64,000 bases of DNA from Theristus sp. LFF4_11 (Eukaryota > Nematoda > Chromadorea > Monhysterida > Xyalidae), in contig JASANC010003119.1 of the NCBI GenBank assembly GCA_030248135.1, positions 62,001 to 126,000 on the forward strand, given 5' to 3'. Of this stretch, positions 34,101 through 45,994 are shown one piece after another (the first letter of the stretch is position 1; every line of letters begins with the position of its first letter). A program made the translations under genes and the position numbers. A model generated the notes under the pieces. It did no database searches and was not told the origin of the DNA. It was given only the letters and a program-made list of their open reading frames with translations.

Positions 34101-36646
34101 TGTTGCAGCAGCACGCGTGTCAGTGCGCGTGTGTGTGCGCAACATTGCTCTATTTATGCCAGAGTGCGCAGTCCTCTCGCCAAACGAGCACTTTACGCTG
34201 CCGACATTGCCTTGCCTGTTCAGGTGCACCGATGTCGCAGCCGATCGCCGAGCCGGCAGCGCAACCAGAGCCGCCAACGAAACAACGCCGCAAACGGCAA
34301 CGCAAGACCAGCACGGCGGGCGGCGGCAAAAAGAGCAAAGCCGCTGCCGCTGCCGCTGCCGCCGCGAACGCCGCTGCTGCATCCGCAGCGTCCGCAGCGT
34401 CGCCGGCGCCGTCCGCCTCCGGGCCACCGTTTCCATTGCCAACGTCGCATAATGTGGTCAGTCGCAAATCTGGCTGCTTGCGCACTCGTGTGTGTTCACG
34501 AAGTCAATCAAGTTCAACGGCCAGATCATCTTCATAAATTCGACTTTTTTGGTCTGGTTCAGCGACTCTCTTCCGTTGGCTTTGCGACTCAATGCGTAGA
34601 AGCTGTGCAAGCGTAGAATGGAAGTCGCTTTCAGTTTGATGCTTCATGTAGTAATTTACAGTCGATCTCTATAAATTATAATGGTTGGTGGTCACGTGAT
34701 GCGTGCTTTCTCTGTAGGACAGACTCGGCTCGTGTACTATTCCGGCCCTCAACGTAGAATTCCGGCCCGCTCATTCCGGCCCGAAGAATTCCGGCCCGAA
34801 GAATTCCGGCCCGGAGAATTCCGGCCCGGAGAATTTTCGTCAGCAAGAACAATATTAAACCACACGAAGTGATTTTTGGAAAATAATTTCTTAAGTGATT
34901 TTTTATTTTTGTTTAGAACTTGCTTGCAGTGATTTGTTGTAGGTTCCTAATCCTAAGCCAAGCCTTTTTGATAAGGTAAAAGGGTCACAAATCCTGTTCA
35001 TGATAAAAAAATAAAAAATTTATTTGTAGTTTCTTTTTTCCAAAAGATTCACTTTCCAAAAAAGCAAACAGGACGAACATCAGTGAAAACACACTGTAAC
35101 ATGTGAACATCGATATTTTTATTTTATTATTTCATTACCAAAATCACTTCGTGTGGTTTAATATTGTTCGTACTGGCGAAAATTCTCCGGGCCGGAATGA
35201 GCGGGCCGGAATTTTTCAGGCCGGAATTGTACCCCCCCCCTCCCGACAGACTCCACAGCAATGCCTGCACAGAAAGCACGCATCACGTGGTCACCAGCCA
35301 GTCATTTCGACCTAATTGCCTATAATCTAGAGTTCTACTGTAAAATAGCTTGGTGACTCGGTCGTGCGCCTCGGAGGCTTGATTGACTTCAGCAGTTTTG
35401 AGTTGCCGCGTCAAGTTAAAAGCTGATTTCCCGTCTATCCGTACAACTGAGTCGCAGAACTAGGAAAAAAAGCGACGCAGTTTTGCTGATGAGTTTTATG
35501 ATGACGCAGGATGTCATGGTTGTGCAAGAGCCGACACTGATGGGCGGTCAATATGGTGAGGAGGACGAACGCCAGATCAGTCGCCTCGAGAATACGCTGT
35601 ACGAGCAGGCGCAGCATCAGCCTGGTGGCCCCATGGGCCCCGCCGGGCCCCCTGGACCGCCGTCTCATGGCATGATGCGAATGCCCGCACCACCCGGCAT
35701 GCATCCGCACATGATGCAACCGGGCGCTCCTGGTTCGTTCCGTTGGTGGTTGACTGATGACGTGTGTGAATACTGTAGCATTACTCGTGAACGTGTCGCA
35801 CCGAAATGATGTCATGCCACAAATAGCCACAAATGGGGTGTCTGATCCAACCAAACACGATATTATATATCGTTCTTCTCACTGAGATTCAAAATTTTGC
35901 GTGCTCTCTATTCTGCGAAAAAAACGTGACAGGCTTAAACATACTTTATTTTTTCCCCGTAAAAATACATGCAAGGTGAACGAAACTGAAATTCATGGGT
36001 GTTTTTAAGCGGAACATGACGTCATTTCGGTCCCACACGTTGAAAAACTATAGACTTTGAAAAAAATCCAAATTGATGTGCAGGTATGCCGCCGGTGAGC
36101 GCGTTCGACCCAGGCGGCATGGGTCCGGGGCCACCGGGGCCGCACGGCGGTGGCGGCTGGGTGATGACGAGCCCGGGCCCGGGCGGCTCCGCAATGACAC
36201 GCAGCAGCCCGCATACGCCATTGACACCTCAACAACAACAACAATGTTCACGTATCGGCACTCCACAGCAGCACCATGCAGCCAACAACGCGCCGTCAGC
36301 GGTGATGTTCTCGCCGTTGGGCGGTCCGAGCGGCGGCGGCGGTGGCCCGCCAGTGATGACGAGCGCCTCTGGCGGCGGCATGCACGCGCACATGATGATG
36401 ATGGCGCCCGGTGGCCCCGGCCAGTCCGGCCAACCCCTGATGATGGGTGCACCGGGGCAACTCATGGGCGCACCAGCACCGCCCCCGATGGGCCACGCGG
36501 ACATGCTGCCGCCGCAGATGCAGCCGATGATGCCGCACGGTGCGCACGCGGGCAGCGCTCGCAACACGCCCGACATGCCGCCGGGCGCCAAGGAGATCAT
36601 GGGCGCGCCGCCGGGGGGCGCCTTGAGACAGTCGGTCGCACAGTGA
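24805..36646 (+). CDS. LDB1: LIM-domain-binding protein (LDB1/Chip/NLI), N-terminus incomplete
   Basis: Nuclear cofactor that dimerises and binds LIM-homeodomain and LIM-only proteins to bridge enhancers and promoters. Exons: 24805-25020, 25516-25766, 29635-29875, 31873-31981, 32092-32273, 32571-32714, 32881-32958, 33265-33409, 33578-33643, 34224-34456, 35510-35732, 36084-36646; 2451 nt (816 codons plus stop), frames consistent. The dimerisation domain begins at GRIHEMNKRLAHRSE and includes FATEFFDDDAQITIKLTLDD, IGRTLIPRYFRTIFEGG, IRGYQEFIPRSQFTM, LSNDITRQGMTNATLKYLR and LCVILEPMQQLMSMHKTH. A basic nuclear-localisation stretch follows (PTKQRRKRQRK), then the LIM-interaction domain DVMVVQEPTLMGGQYGEEDE. 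The Gly/Pro/Met/His-rich C-terminus of about 220 residues is longer than in vertebrate LDB1, which ends soon after the LID. The first two exons are Ser/Ala/Pro-rich and join in phase; their membership is likely but less certain. Several donors are non-consensus (GTTGGC, GTTGGG, GTTCGT). Confidence 0.93.
25795..26165. mobile_element. GGCCGGAATT foldback element in LDB1 intron 2
   Basis: The left arm contains GAATTCCGGCCCGGCGAATT and ACGAACAATAATAAACT. The right arm, in inverse orientation, contains GAGCGGGCCGCAACTCTTCAG and GCGGGCCGGAATTGTACCCC. The middle shares GTAATCCTGAAACTAAGG and TATGAAGGCACGTC with the copy near 33810-33880. Non-coding. Confidence 0.65.
26166..28401. other. LDB1 intron 2, no supported exon
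   Basis: Mixed-composition intron sequence. The open frame at 27910-28184 and those at 26430-27500 have no recognisable protein pattern and no good start or splice context. Confidence 0.4.
28402..29445 (+). CDS. Intronless ORF nested in LDB1 intron 2
   Basis: A 347-residue open frame with its own ATG (in-frame TGA three codons upstream) and TGA stop, on the same strand as LDB1 and lying wholly within its intron 2. The protein is low-complexity, rich in Pro, Ser, Gln, Thr and Ala. It has an acidic patch (DGDPLMDDDGGE), a basic SP-containing patch (QQRRSPMRRAKRVG), a Pro/Thr run (STPRPLTPTPLPTPTAHC) and Gln runs near the C-terminus. No family was recognised. GC-rich coding composition over more than 1 kb, against AT-rich flanks, argues that it is real. 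It could be a single-exon nested gene, or an alternative 3' terminal exon of the upstream LDB1 exons, although the in-frame stop before the ATG makes read-in unlikely. Confidence 0.55.
   Translation: MDCYSMFHFPNLTLDRASTSVGGNAANETTATIVNSLGAARGNYGGDETLPSTPGVVPSELDERRWHSDTPTIGNAANNSNIDGDPLMDDDGGEQRTVITIVREGRAREPVLRSPRPLLSSPQPQSHQLNERLMAPVLMLPTTSIGTMSALHRVTNATAPTPQQRRSPMRRAKRVGTQQPCTFIVPPECYPVPLPPDAYCPSRQSTSASVLPSTPRPLTPTPLPTPTAHCIANSAQQQQHFCPSRSPIERLHRQQQQFHADDGHFVVMHSAPAVDHGGVGAAVTLPLSALAVAPRTFMLQQQQPDAFFHVPLYQQQQHQTQLQPAACAWQYALTGSVPALATLTHQE
30060..31872. other. LDB1 intron 3
   Basis: No supported exon. It holds short trinucleotide tracts near 30250-30320 and 30580-30610 and the TG microsatellite listed separately. 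Confidence 0.4.
31103..31163. repeat. TG microsatellite
   Basis: Imperfect (TG)n tract in LDB1 intron 3, interrupted by GCGCG and TTTG. Confidence 0.9.
33440..33523. repeat. Short palindromic foldback element, second copy
   Basis: GCATTCATGTAACAATATTT with GGTGACGCG on the left pairs with CGCGGTCACTAAATACTGC and TTCATGAATGC on the right. It shares arm sequence with the element at 2978-3057 and lies in the LDB1 intron between exons 33265-33409 and 33578-33643. Confidence 0.8.
33800..34035. repeat. GGCCGGAATT-family fragment in an LDB1 intron
   Basis: AATCTAATCCTGAATTTAAA and AAAGGCACGTCGGAA match the middle of the 25.8-26.2 kb element. CGGCCCGCAACTCTTCAGG and CCGCAATTGAACGCAC match its right arm. 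The left arm is missing. Confidence 0.6.
34738..35315. mobile_element. GGCCGGAATT foldback element, best-preserved copy
   Basis: The left arm (34738-34880) has at least five tandem GAATTCCGGCCCG units, then AGAACAATATTAAACCACAC and GAAGTGATTTT. The right arm (35140-35235) reads AAATCACTTCGTGTGGTTTA and ATATTGTTCGTACTGGCGAA, then GGGCCGGAATGAGCGGGCCG, an inverted copy. The interior shares sequence with other family members. It sits in an LDB1 intron. Confidence 0.8.
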
Positions 36647-37613
36647 CAGCGCTGCAGAACGGGCGCTGCTGGACGCTGCCCCCTGCTGTGCTGTGCGGCG
36701 CACGTTCAACGGTCTGCTACAGTATTGGTGAATCGGATTTGTTTAGACGATGCAACTTGAACACAAAGCTACAACTATTGATCACTGTTGATTCATTGAA
36801 ATTGCACCTTGTTCAAAGGTTTTCTTTTGTTGTTGCATTCGTCAACATTTGTTTGAATACCAACTCAGCCATTATCTGAACCATTTTTCAATAATTTTAT
36901 CCATAATTCATTTGATATCATTTTGTTTGTTTTCTGTACAGTTGCGGTTTTGATTGGATTAAGATAAGAATTCGGATCATATTATATTGTTCGTTGTATC
37001 CGTTTTCGTCCAGGATTTTTCCATCGGCGTTTGGTTGCAACAGCGCTTTATATCACGCGTTGATTGGATCATCTCATTTATTTATTGAAATTTTTGAGTG
37101 AATTTTTCCCGCTTGAATCAAGGCAAGGCTCTCTTAATCGCATAATATACGAACTCTGTTTTAACTTTTTTTGAAATTGTGATTTCTGCTGTGTGTGTGT
37201 GTTTCCAGTGTTTCAGACAGTATTTTTGATTTCGGGCCTCCAGCGTTTTTTGATAGATTATGTTCCTTTCTTGGCATTATACGAATTTGACCGCATCCGC
37301 TTGTTTGTGATGAACGTTTATTTTGCACCTTTTCAGTGTTGTTTTGCTTAATGTATCTCTGTCGCATTCATTTTCATTCTCTGTGTTACTGCTTTAGAGT
37401 TGAATCAAAAAAATGGGATTATAATTTTCCTGTCCGAAAATCGTCTCAATTGAATCGAAGACAATACTTTTTTATTTATAACGCTACACTCAGTTTCTCA
37501 TGTTTTTTTCACACTTTCCTCCTTTTTTGCCTTTGCCAATATTGTGGTTCGGATCGAATGTGTGACCGTTACCATCTCTGAAATGTTCATTGTGGTAAAT
37601 CGAAAGTTTTTGT
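36647..37613. other. LDB1 3' untranslated region (probable)
   Basis: No coding sequence. GC-rich for the first 70 bases, then AT-rich up to the polyadenylation signal at 37614. Confidence 0.45.
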
Positions 37614-37619
37614 AATAAA
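37614..37619 (+). terminator. Possible polyadenylation signal of LDB1
   Basis: AATAAA 968 bp after the LDB1 stop, just before the convergent end of SNRNP70 (stop at 37857-37859). Confidence 0.4.
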
Positions 37620-37856
37620 AAAGGTACAACGTTCCAACGGTACAACGTTCACCAAACGCAAATGCATTTGTATCAAAATTTGAAAGGACACAGAAACGAA
37701 AAAGAGAGTATTCCATTCTACGTAGCCTTTTCTGAAGTTGCACTAATAGACGAAAAACGAAAAACGACGCAACAGTAATTTAAGAAACAGCGCATGAAAT
37801 CAGGTAACAGTAAGAACGCAGCGAACACGGAACAAAATTATCAAATTGTCTCCCAT

Positions 37857-39358
37857 TCATGCTTCAGTGCCATTGGTTTCCACTGGCTCGTCCTTCACCT
37901 CAGTCTTCACTTCAATGGCGCCGTCCTTTCTTGAAGAGTCGCGTTCCTAAAAAATGAGTCGCGTGTTCTCCAACGCTGTTGTTCACATATCTGCATGCAC
38001 TCTAGGGTTGAAAAAAACCGGTATTTTTCAAAAACCGGGAAAAAAACGAGAGAAAAAGAGAAAAATAAAAATCCCGTTTTTTTCAGGACCCCATTTTTAG
38101 CCTCCGTAAAAAACGCGTAAAACGCGTTTTTTACCGGTAAAAAAAACGTATTTTTACCTTTTCAACCCTATGCACTACACATCTTTTCCAAAAATAGCTT
38201 TCACAAAAACTCACTCTCTTGCGGTCGCGCTCTCGATCTCGGTCATTGTGCCGGCGATCCTGGAAAATTCATTTGCAATTTTTTTATTTCTGGCGAATAA
38301 GCATCAAGATGGCAAGACTCCTTGTGAAATGGGATAAAACTGTTCCCCCCCCCTCTTGTGGCGATGGCATTGGTCCACACCTCACGGGAAGCGCAACGTC
38401 TATTCAGCCCCACACCAAGCAACCGGAGTTTGCCAATAATCGGCCTTTTGCGACCGGCAGAGAGAGTGAGAGAAAGCAAACAAAACCAGAACGGGCGGCT
38501 CACGTCGTCGCGCGGTCGCTTTCGGTCGCGGTCGCGTTCCCTCGGTGAGCGACTGCGCGTGCGCCGTTTGCCGCGGTCGCGGTCGCTGCAACACAAAAGC
38601 AATCAGTCGCAAAGTTACATTCAAGCCACATTGCCACCGAAACTGGCTGCGTAGGAATCGGCCGCTCACCACCGACTGGTCAGCCGGTTAAGGCGCGTTT
38701 AGCAATTAGTTTTTCTTACGTACGCACGGAACGCACGTCGTTCTAAATGCGGGGCGCAAAACAGTCGTTTCGTTTACGCCACACGACAAAACTGAAAACT
38801 GCGCACCGCATTTAGAACGACTGAAGTGTCGTGCATACATACGGAAAACTAATTCGCGTGGGCAAAAAGTTGTGTGGTATGTCCGAACGTGCGGACGGAC
38901 AAGCTTGCGTACGGGAATTAGAAAACGTGTAGCATCCGTCATACGACTGTCGTTCTAAATGCCGTGACCAAAAATAGTCCGTTCTGTTGCGGACAAAAAT
39001 GCAAATGTCTGCCCTAGCAAATTTGAAAACGGGAATTGACAAATTTTATTTTTTAGTGGTCATCTCCCTTGCATTCCCTCCCCTTCCCCTACCCTCTTCC
39101 CCATTTTGCATTCAGTTTGTCGTCGCATTTTTATCACATGTGTTCTCAAGAAGCGCATGTAAAAATCTAAATTCTTTCAGTTTTGGTATATACAAACTGA
39201 ATTTGAACAAATTTTGATTTGGATCTTTCAAAAATGGAAAATGCTGACCCAAAATCTCCGCCGACGCCGATCAGTTCGCTCGACGAAGCGCAGGTGACAG
39301 AGAAGCTGATCGAAGCTGTTTTGCTTTTTTGGAGCCAGCAGCCCCCTTCTCCGAAACC

Positions 39359-39399
<41 letters not shown>

Positions 39400-42300
39400 A
39401 CAAGCAAACAAACAAACAAACAAACAAACAAACAAACAAACAAACAAACAAACAAACAAACGAACAAACAAACAAACAACGAAAAACAACAGTTTCCAGT
39501 AGATTTCAGTTTTCTTTCTTTTCAAAACAGGCAAGTAGACCCACCAAATAAAACTGAGCATTTTTTCCCGTTGCCCCAACATCTAATATACCTTGATTTT
39601 CAACTTAAAATTAACAGACACTGGAAAATATGAACTTTTCCGCACATCCGTCGAACGACTTTTTGCTGCCAGCAGCAAAAAGTCGTCGGACAGTCGTGCG
39701 CAAGAAATTCTAATTCGCGTGCGCATTTGTCTTTTTACGCACGGACAAACAGTCGTTCTAAATCCCGTGCGCAAAACAGTCGTGTCGGATACACGTAAGT
39801 CACACGCACGAAATTCTAATTCGCGTGGGCACAAGTTTTTTTGCGTGCGCACGGACAACGTTCTAAATCATGTGCGCAAAACAGTCGTTACGTGCGAACG
39901 ACAGTCATGCGTGCGAAATTCTAATTCGCGTAGCCAAGTTCTGTCTCCGTGCGTACGCACGAAAATCTAATTGCTAAACGCGCCTTTAGCGTGCCACACT
40001 GCACATACGTTTCACAGTTTCACTGTGCCGCAGAAACGCAACGAAACATTCGAAACGAAGGCGTTTGTCGTGAACATGCGATCGCTCACCGGTCGCGGTC
40101 TCTGTCGCCCCGATCGCGGTCCCTGTCGCGGTCACGGTCACGACTGCGACTGTCGCGCAGACGACTCTCTCTGTCCCTGTCTCTCGACTTGTCGCGTCGG
40201 TCGCGTCCGTCTGCGCCGCCTTCCTCGAGCGCTTGCAGTCGTTTCCACTCCTCCAGATCCATGCCACCGGGGCCCTTTGCGCGGCGTGTGTTACCCTGGC
40301 CGCCACCTAAAGCATTCGATTTGTTCTGATTGGCTGCGTTGACGATGAACGACCAATCAGCAAACAGTAAGTGCGAACACAATCCAGTTGAGTGAATACC
40401 GACCGAAACGCCTCGGCAGCCATCCCTTGACGGTGCGGCCCCGTTCCACGTCGACCACAACACGGCGCCCGTCGACTTTCGTGCCGTCCGCGTGTTTGTA
40501 TGCGCCTGCAAACGGAACACACACCATCAGATCAGATGCAAACGCACACGCATCGGACACTGCTGCAATTATGAACGGAGGCGCCGCGAAACTCAGGAAT
40601 TCGGTTGCGTCAATGCTTGCGCAAAACGCACAATTGAAATCGGCAACGCAGGAGTGGTAAAATGACTGAACTGGTGTGCGCTGCGCTGGGGACTGGGTGC
40701 TGCAGATGCGAACATTGACAACAAAACCTGCTATGGCATGACAAGCTGCCTAATTTTGACATAAAATCTGAGTTTTGAATGATGAATAAAAATTTCTTCA
40801 AGAAGATCAGGCCACTGAGAGATACTAGCCAAAATAGATATGCCTTGTTCTCTGCATCGCTTAGCGCAGTATTTCAGCTCTCAACTTTTTTCCATGCTAC
40901 AACCGTCTCTCAAGCTTGTCCCCCCCGGCATGCTTCATACCTGTTTTACCTGTTCCTCCATGTTTCTCAACTTTTTTCTACCACTCAACAGTTCTTACCA
41001 CAAAACATTGCTTTCAGTTTCATTGTCTGACGGCAGCTGCATGTCCATCCGAGACGGAGCACACAAACTCACCCGAGCAGACTTACCTCAGCAACATTGT
41101 TTGCAGAAAAGAAACGTGCAACAAAAAACGGTGAAAAACAGAGCGATCTCTGGTCGTTTTCAGCCTTACCACTTGCTGCTTTTCCATTCAAAAAAGTCCT
41201 ACGAGCTGTACTGTATATGCACAAACTACCTAGCCTGGGGTGCGTTTACCTGCTGTCCAAGTTCACACACAACATTTCCTTACCAACATAGCAAACCAAC
41301 CCGTTTCGCCAAGACTCCACTCATACACAGGTAAACAAACCTAACTATGGACTGTTTTTGGAGAAATAAGAAGCGGCGGCAGCGCACGCTTTTGCTTTTA
41401 TGCTTGGGTACTGCAGATATGCGACTCTGCAAAACAGGAAACAAAATGTAGACAAACGAACAGCATGGTGGCACACAATTGCTCATGTTGCTTTCACTTT
41501 TTGCCCTTCAGTTTGTCAAAGTTTTAAAGAGAAATCAAACCCCCCCCGCCAGATGATCGAATGATAGCTGGGTGCACAACTGAATGCCACAAAACCGAAA
41601 TGTGTGCGGTGGGCCAAAGAAAACCCGATTTCAACAGAACTTCGTGGCTGGCGTTCCACTTACGATGCATGTCTTTTTCATCTTTGAACTCGACAAAGCC
41701 GTAGCCGCGTGGTTTGTTCGTGATCTTGTCATACACGGTCACTATCTGCAGGACACAATAAAAAATTGACAAACGGTGTTTCCGTTACTGAAAAACAAAC
41801 CGACAAACACAAAATTTAGAAAAAAATCTAACAGAAACTTGAAAAACGACTCACTCGTTTCACAGGTCCGTAGCGCTCAAACTCACGACGCAGCTTTGAC
41901 TCCGATGTTTCGTAATTCTGAAATTATCGGGCTTCATGGTGTGTTCCAAACGAATCATTCTTTAAAAAACATCTTTGTGAAGCCCCCTCTTTCTACAATG
42001 TTAATTATGTTTAGCGGTAATGGTAATCGATCAAACCACAGCTATCAAGTGTCAGTTTTTCGCACACTTTAAATTTACAGCGAGTAAAAAAATGGCCACA
42101 AGTGCTGACGTGATATTTTCAAAAATTGAATTATATTTTCGCTAACGATCACAACAGAACGATCTTTTGCTGCCCAACAAAGGAACGGCGCAAAAATGGT
42201 GGGCTAAAAACCGCGTTGCTTGGCAAAAATGATCACCAGTAGATTCCCTTATGCTGGCTGACAAGCATAAACAAGCAGAAGTGTCAGTTGTCTTGCCACT

Positions 42301-45300
42301 CACTGGTCGCCGTAAAACATGAACACCAACACCATCCATAGTTATCACTTCACACGGCCATCAAAAACTGCTTCCTTACAGATTTTTTTCTATCAATTCC
42401 CTGCGGAAATCTCAAGTTTCTTGGAAATGAATACAACAAAACAACATGAAAAACGGTTCAGGTTTGATGTTTTGTTACCACTAAAAACAGCTGCCAACAA
42501 ATTTTTCCTCGGGCATCTGCAAAAAACTTTCATGAACATTTCAACCCAAAAACTCACCGACTAGCAACGAACATAGGAAAAATCTCAACGTGAACTGAGA
42601 ATAAAAACGGCGTCAATTGAACTACGAAATACGCCATTTTGGTAACAAAAACGTTCAAAAATGCGCTGTTGGAATAATCGTCTCAACACTACGTTTTTGA
42701 CAAGCATCTATGACACCCAAGAAAACGAGACTGACGTAGTTCTATTGCTAAAAAAGAACTCTGGCGCAAGCGAGACGAAAGCATGCACACGCTGACAGCG
42801 AACACTTATGAAATCGCGCTGTATGTCGCGCAGCCTGGCGCTGGCGGTTGCCGAAAACGCACGGCGACCACGATTCGCTCGGGCCGATTCAGCGCTTCAG
42901 GTTAGTGGTGGTTTGTGCAGAACAACTGGCACCATCCATCGCCAGAACAGCAAAACTAGCAGAGCCATTTATTAATATGTTCGGTTCCGTTTGGCGCTTT
43001 CTTGGGAACAGCGCAAAAAAGGCAAAAAAAGAAGTTTGTCCATGATGCGTGCATGATTTTCAAGATCTACTTGTTGTCACGGTTGCATCGCAAAACTCAC
43101 AATTCGTCCGACAAACAGCGTTCGGTAGGGATCGGTGGTCGCCGACGGATTCTCAGCCGGGTTCCCTGCAATGGACGGCAGATAACAAGACTTTTACTGT
43201 AAACAGAACAACAGTCAACAAATGCACACCACTTACATAACGCGATGCCTTGTTCGATTTTGTACGCCTGCAGCTCGGCCTTCTCCTTGCGCTGAAAATT
43301 GAAAGCGCGGAAATAATATGAACATATTTTCAGAAAACAGTTCATTTATTTTTAGTAGCCGGTCCCCACAAACCCCTGACTGTCGAGTGAAGAAAAATGC
43401 TGCTGCCCCTGCTCGCTCACTGTCGTTCGTCAATAAGCAATTATTATCTAATTCCAAGCAATCATAGAATTCAGTGCTTCAAGTGCGTTTTTTTTGCAAC
43501 GAGCGTCATTTTTCACAGCTGTCAAATTTCTCCCCTGCCATTATATTCCTTCGGCGGTTTCCCAGCGTTTTGTTGGCGTGAAGTTGAACTGTTTTAGCGC
43601 AGACAACTTTTTGCACGGTGCAAAAATGCTGCTGTTTTTCACAAGCGAGCTGTTGTGTGCCATTGTGCGAGAAACGCCAACACACCGACACTCATCTATC
43701 GAACATCAGCGACAACGTTTGCCTCTCTGTACTGTGTGCTAAACGCCAGTTTTATGGTGTCCGTTTTGCAAACATTATTTTTATGAATGAACACACGCAC
43801 GTCGATGCACTGGACCCTCAAGCGGATATCCGTTTATAAAGACTCGCTGATTCCTTGCATTTTTGTGCGCCAGAGTTTGCACTTTCGCACATCTCTCTGT
43901 AAATTCATTTCAGAAAAAAATTCATATTCAAAAGTCATCAGGACTGTATGTCTGTTCAGTTGTTGTTGTTGTCGATACTTGCAGCAATCAATTATGATGC
44001 TACTAGCGCTTTAACTCAATACAAGCTCCCAGCTTTATTTCATGTGACTAATGCCGGTTTTCAATTTTCTTTCAAGTACAACGTTGTCTGAACGAACAGA
44101 ACCATCGTCATAATCAATCTCGCTGGATCGTTTTTTTTAACATCATTTCTCTTAAAGATAACCGACAGCTAAACAGTGGCACAGACTAGGGCACATGATT
44201 GACGATTCAGCATCGATGCTCTTGAAGCTCTTACTGCTGCATGAAATCAGCTAGCCGCCGGCTGTGCTGCGGTACATCGAGTAACTGACAAAAAAAACGA
44301 CCAGGTTCAGCCATCCCGGACGCTTTACATTCAATTCATATCGACGCCTTTAACAGGCGAACAGAGATAAAAAGAAGCAGCGTCAAAATTATACATAATC
44401 GTGCCGCGTCTGACGGAGCACAATCGTTGCGTTGCATTTGCAGTATGCGGATTATGGGCGGCTGGACATAAACAGCACGCACGCATATCGAGAGAGATGA
44501 ACGCAAGCGAGTAGACAAGCACACGGACTGGGGCGTGCACACGCGCGTACGCTGCAACTAGTGAAGCAGGCAGCCAACTCAAACAATAATACACGCGGCA
44601 CGGAACACGGAACGGACGAGCGCCATTCAACTGAAATCTCCGCCAACGAAGCAAGACGGCTTGAGTGCGTCTGACTGCAAAACGATACTGCTGCATGTGC
44701 ACGGCAAACGTGCGTCTCGCATGTGTGTGCGACACCGCACCTAACATGAAACGCAGGCAGCAGCAGCAATCTTGTACGGGCCAGCGCCCACCCAACCCAC
44801 CCATGATGCAGGTCGTCGTTGCAGCGCCGTGATCCTCAACATCCGAGACCAATACGAATGCGACGGAGGCTGCACCTTAGATGCCGCTAGCGGTGCGTTG
44901 GCGGCAATATGCAAGCAGCTTGCGAGCCCGTTCTGACGCCTCGTTCATTTTCTCGCAGCACACACACACACACATACATGCATTGACACACACAGGCATG
45001 CGTGCACGCAACTGCGCCTGCCGTCGCACACAATGGACAATGTACACATGTGCTGTTGCTGTGTGTGTGCGCCGCTGATCTTATGTCAGATTGAAAACGA
45101 ACGAAAAAACGACGATAAAGGAACGCACGGCACACGCACAGATGGACAAAATGAACGTGAAAGCAAAGCAACACGAGCACATGCGGTGTGGCGATTGTTG
45201 CAGATTTGATGAATGGACGCTTTTGAATATTTGAGCCGATTCTAGCGACATCAAGGGTGTCCGCATTACTGTCAGTCGTCATCGACCGGACTCGACTACG

Positions 45301-45960
45301 CTGAGCATTTTTTCGTTGTATCGCAATGGCAACAACTGCAACGGCAACATTTTGAGCTTAACTACTTGTATGCTCGAAACCATTTGCAGCAACAATATTT
45401 CCCGGGACGGGATGCGACTTACAACCCAGACGACGACATTATGCATGCAATACACAAGCAGACGATATTTGATCGAGAACTCTTTTTCCGTATGGGGATC
45501 ATACAACATGGAAATGAATTCCATTCGTTGCATTGAAACAACGACCGTGCCGCTCGAGGACGAAGCAAATTATTCACGCATAAATGGCGCGCGGTAAAAG
45601 AATTGCGCCATCACAACGATAATACCCGCAATCCGTGCCGATCAGGCAAAACTTTGCATTGGACGGCGCAGCGCTAGCGCAAACAAACGACGACTACACA
45701 GGCAGCAGCAGCGACAACGCGAACGCTGGCGCGCTGGCGCTAAAAACGATTTCAGACTCAGCCCAGCCGTCATCAAAAACCGGCCAGAGGAGGAGTACTC
45801 GTGTGCTAAACGCGAAAAAACGCACGAACACGCACATGCGCAAACAGGCCGACATATCCGGTCGAATTAAACAGGGCCATTTGTGAGTGAGCGCCAGAGC
45901 AGAGCATGTTTTCGAGTTGGAGTGGCGTTGGTGGTGGCGGCGGCACGTCTGACGCAGAGC

Positions 45961-45994
<34 letters not shown>

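Noticed and set aside
36229..36709. Minus-strand Gly/Pro/Cys-rich frames opposite the last LDB1 exon
   Set aside because: They are shadows of the Met/Pro/Gly/His-rich LDB1 tail, which is in frame with the rest of LDB1.
39167..39582. Minus-strand frames with repeated LFVC units
   Set aside because: They are translations of the CAAG/CAAA microsatellite, not membrane proteins.
42842..42900. Short GC-richer plus-strand segment within an SNRNP70 intron
   Set aside because: It briefly looked like an exon with a GTTAGT donor, but it has no acceptor or neighbour in phase.
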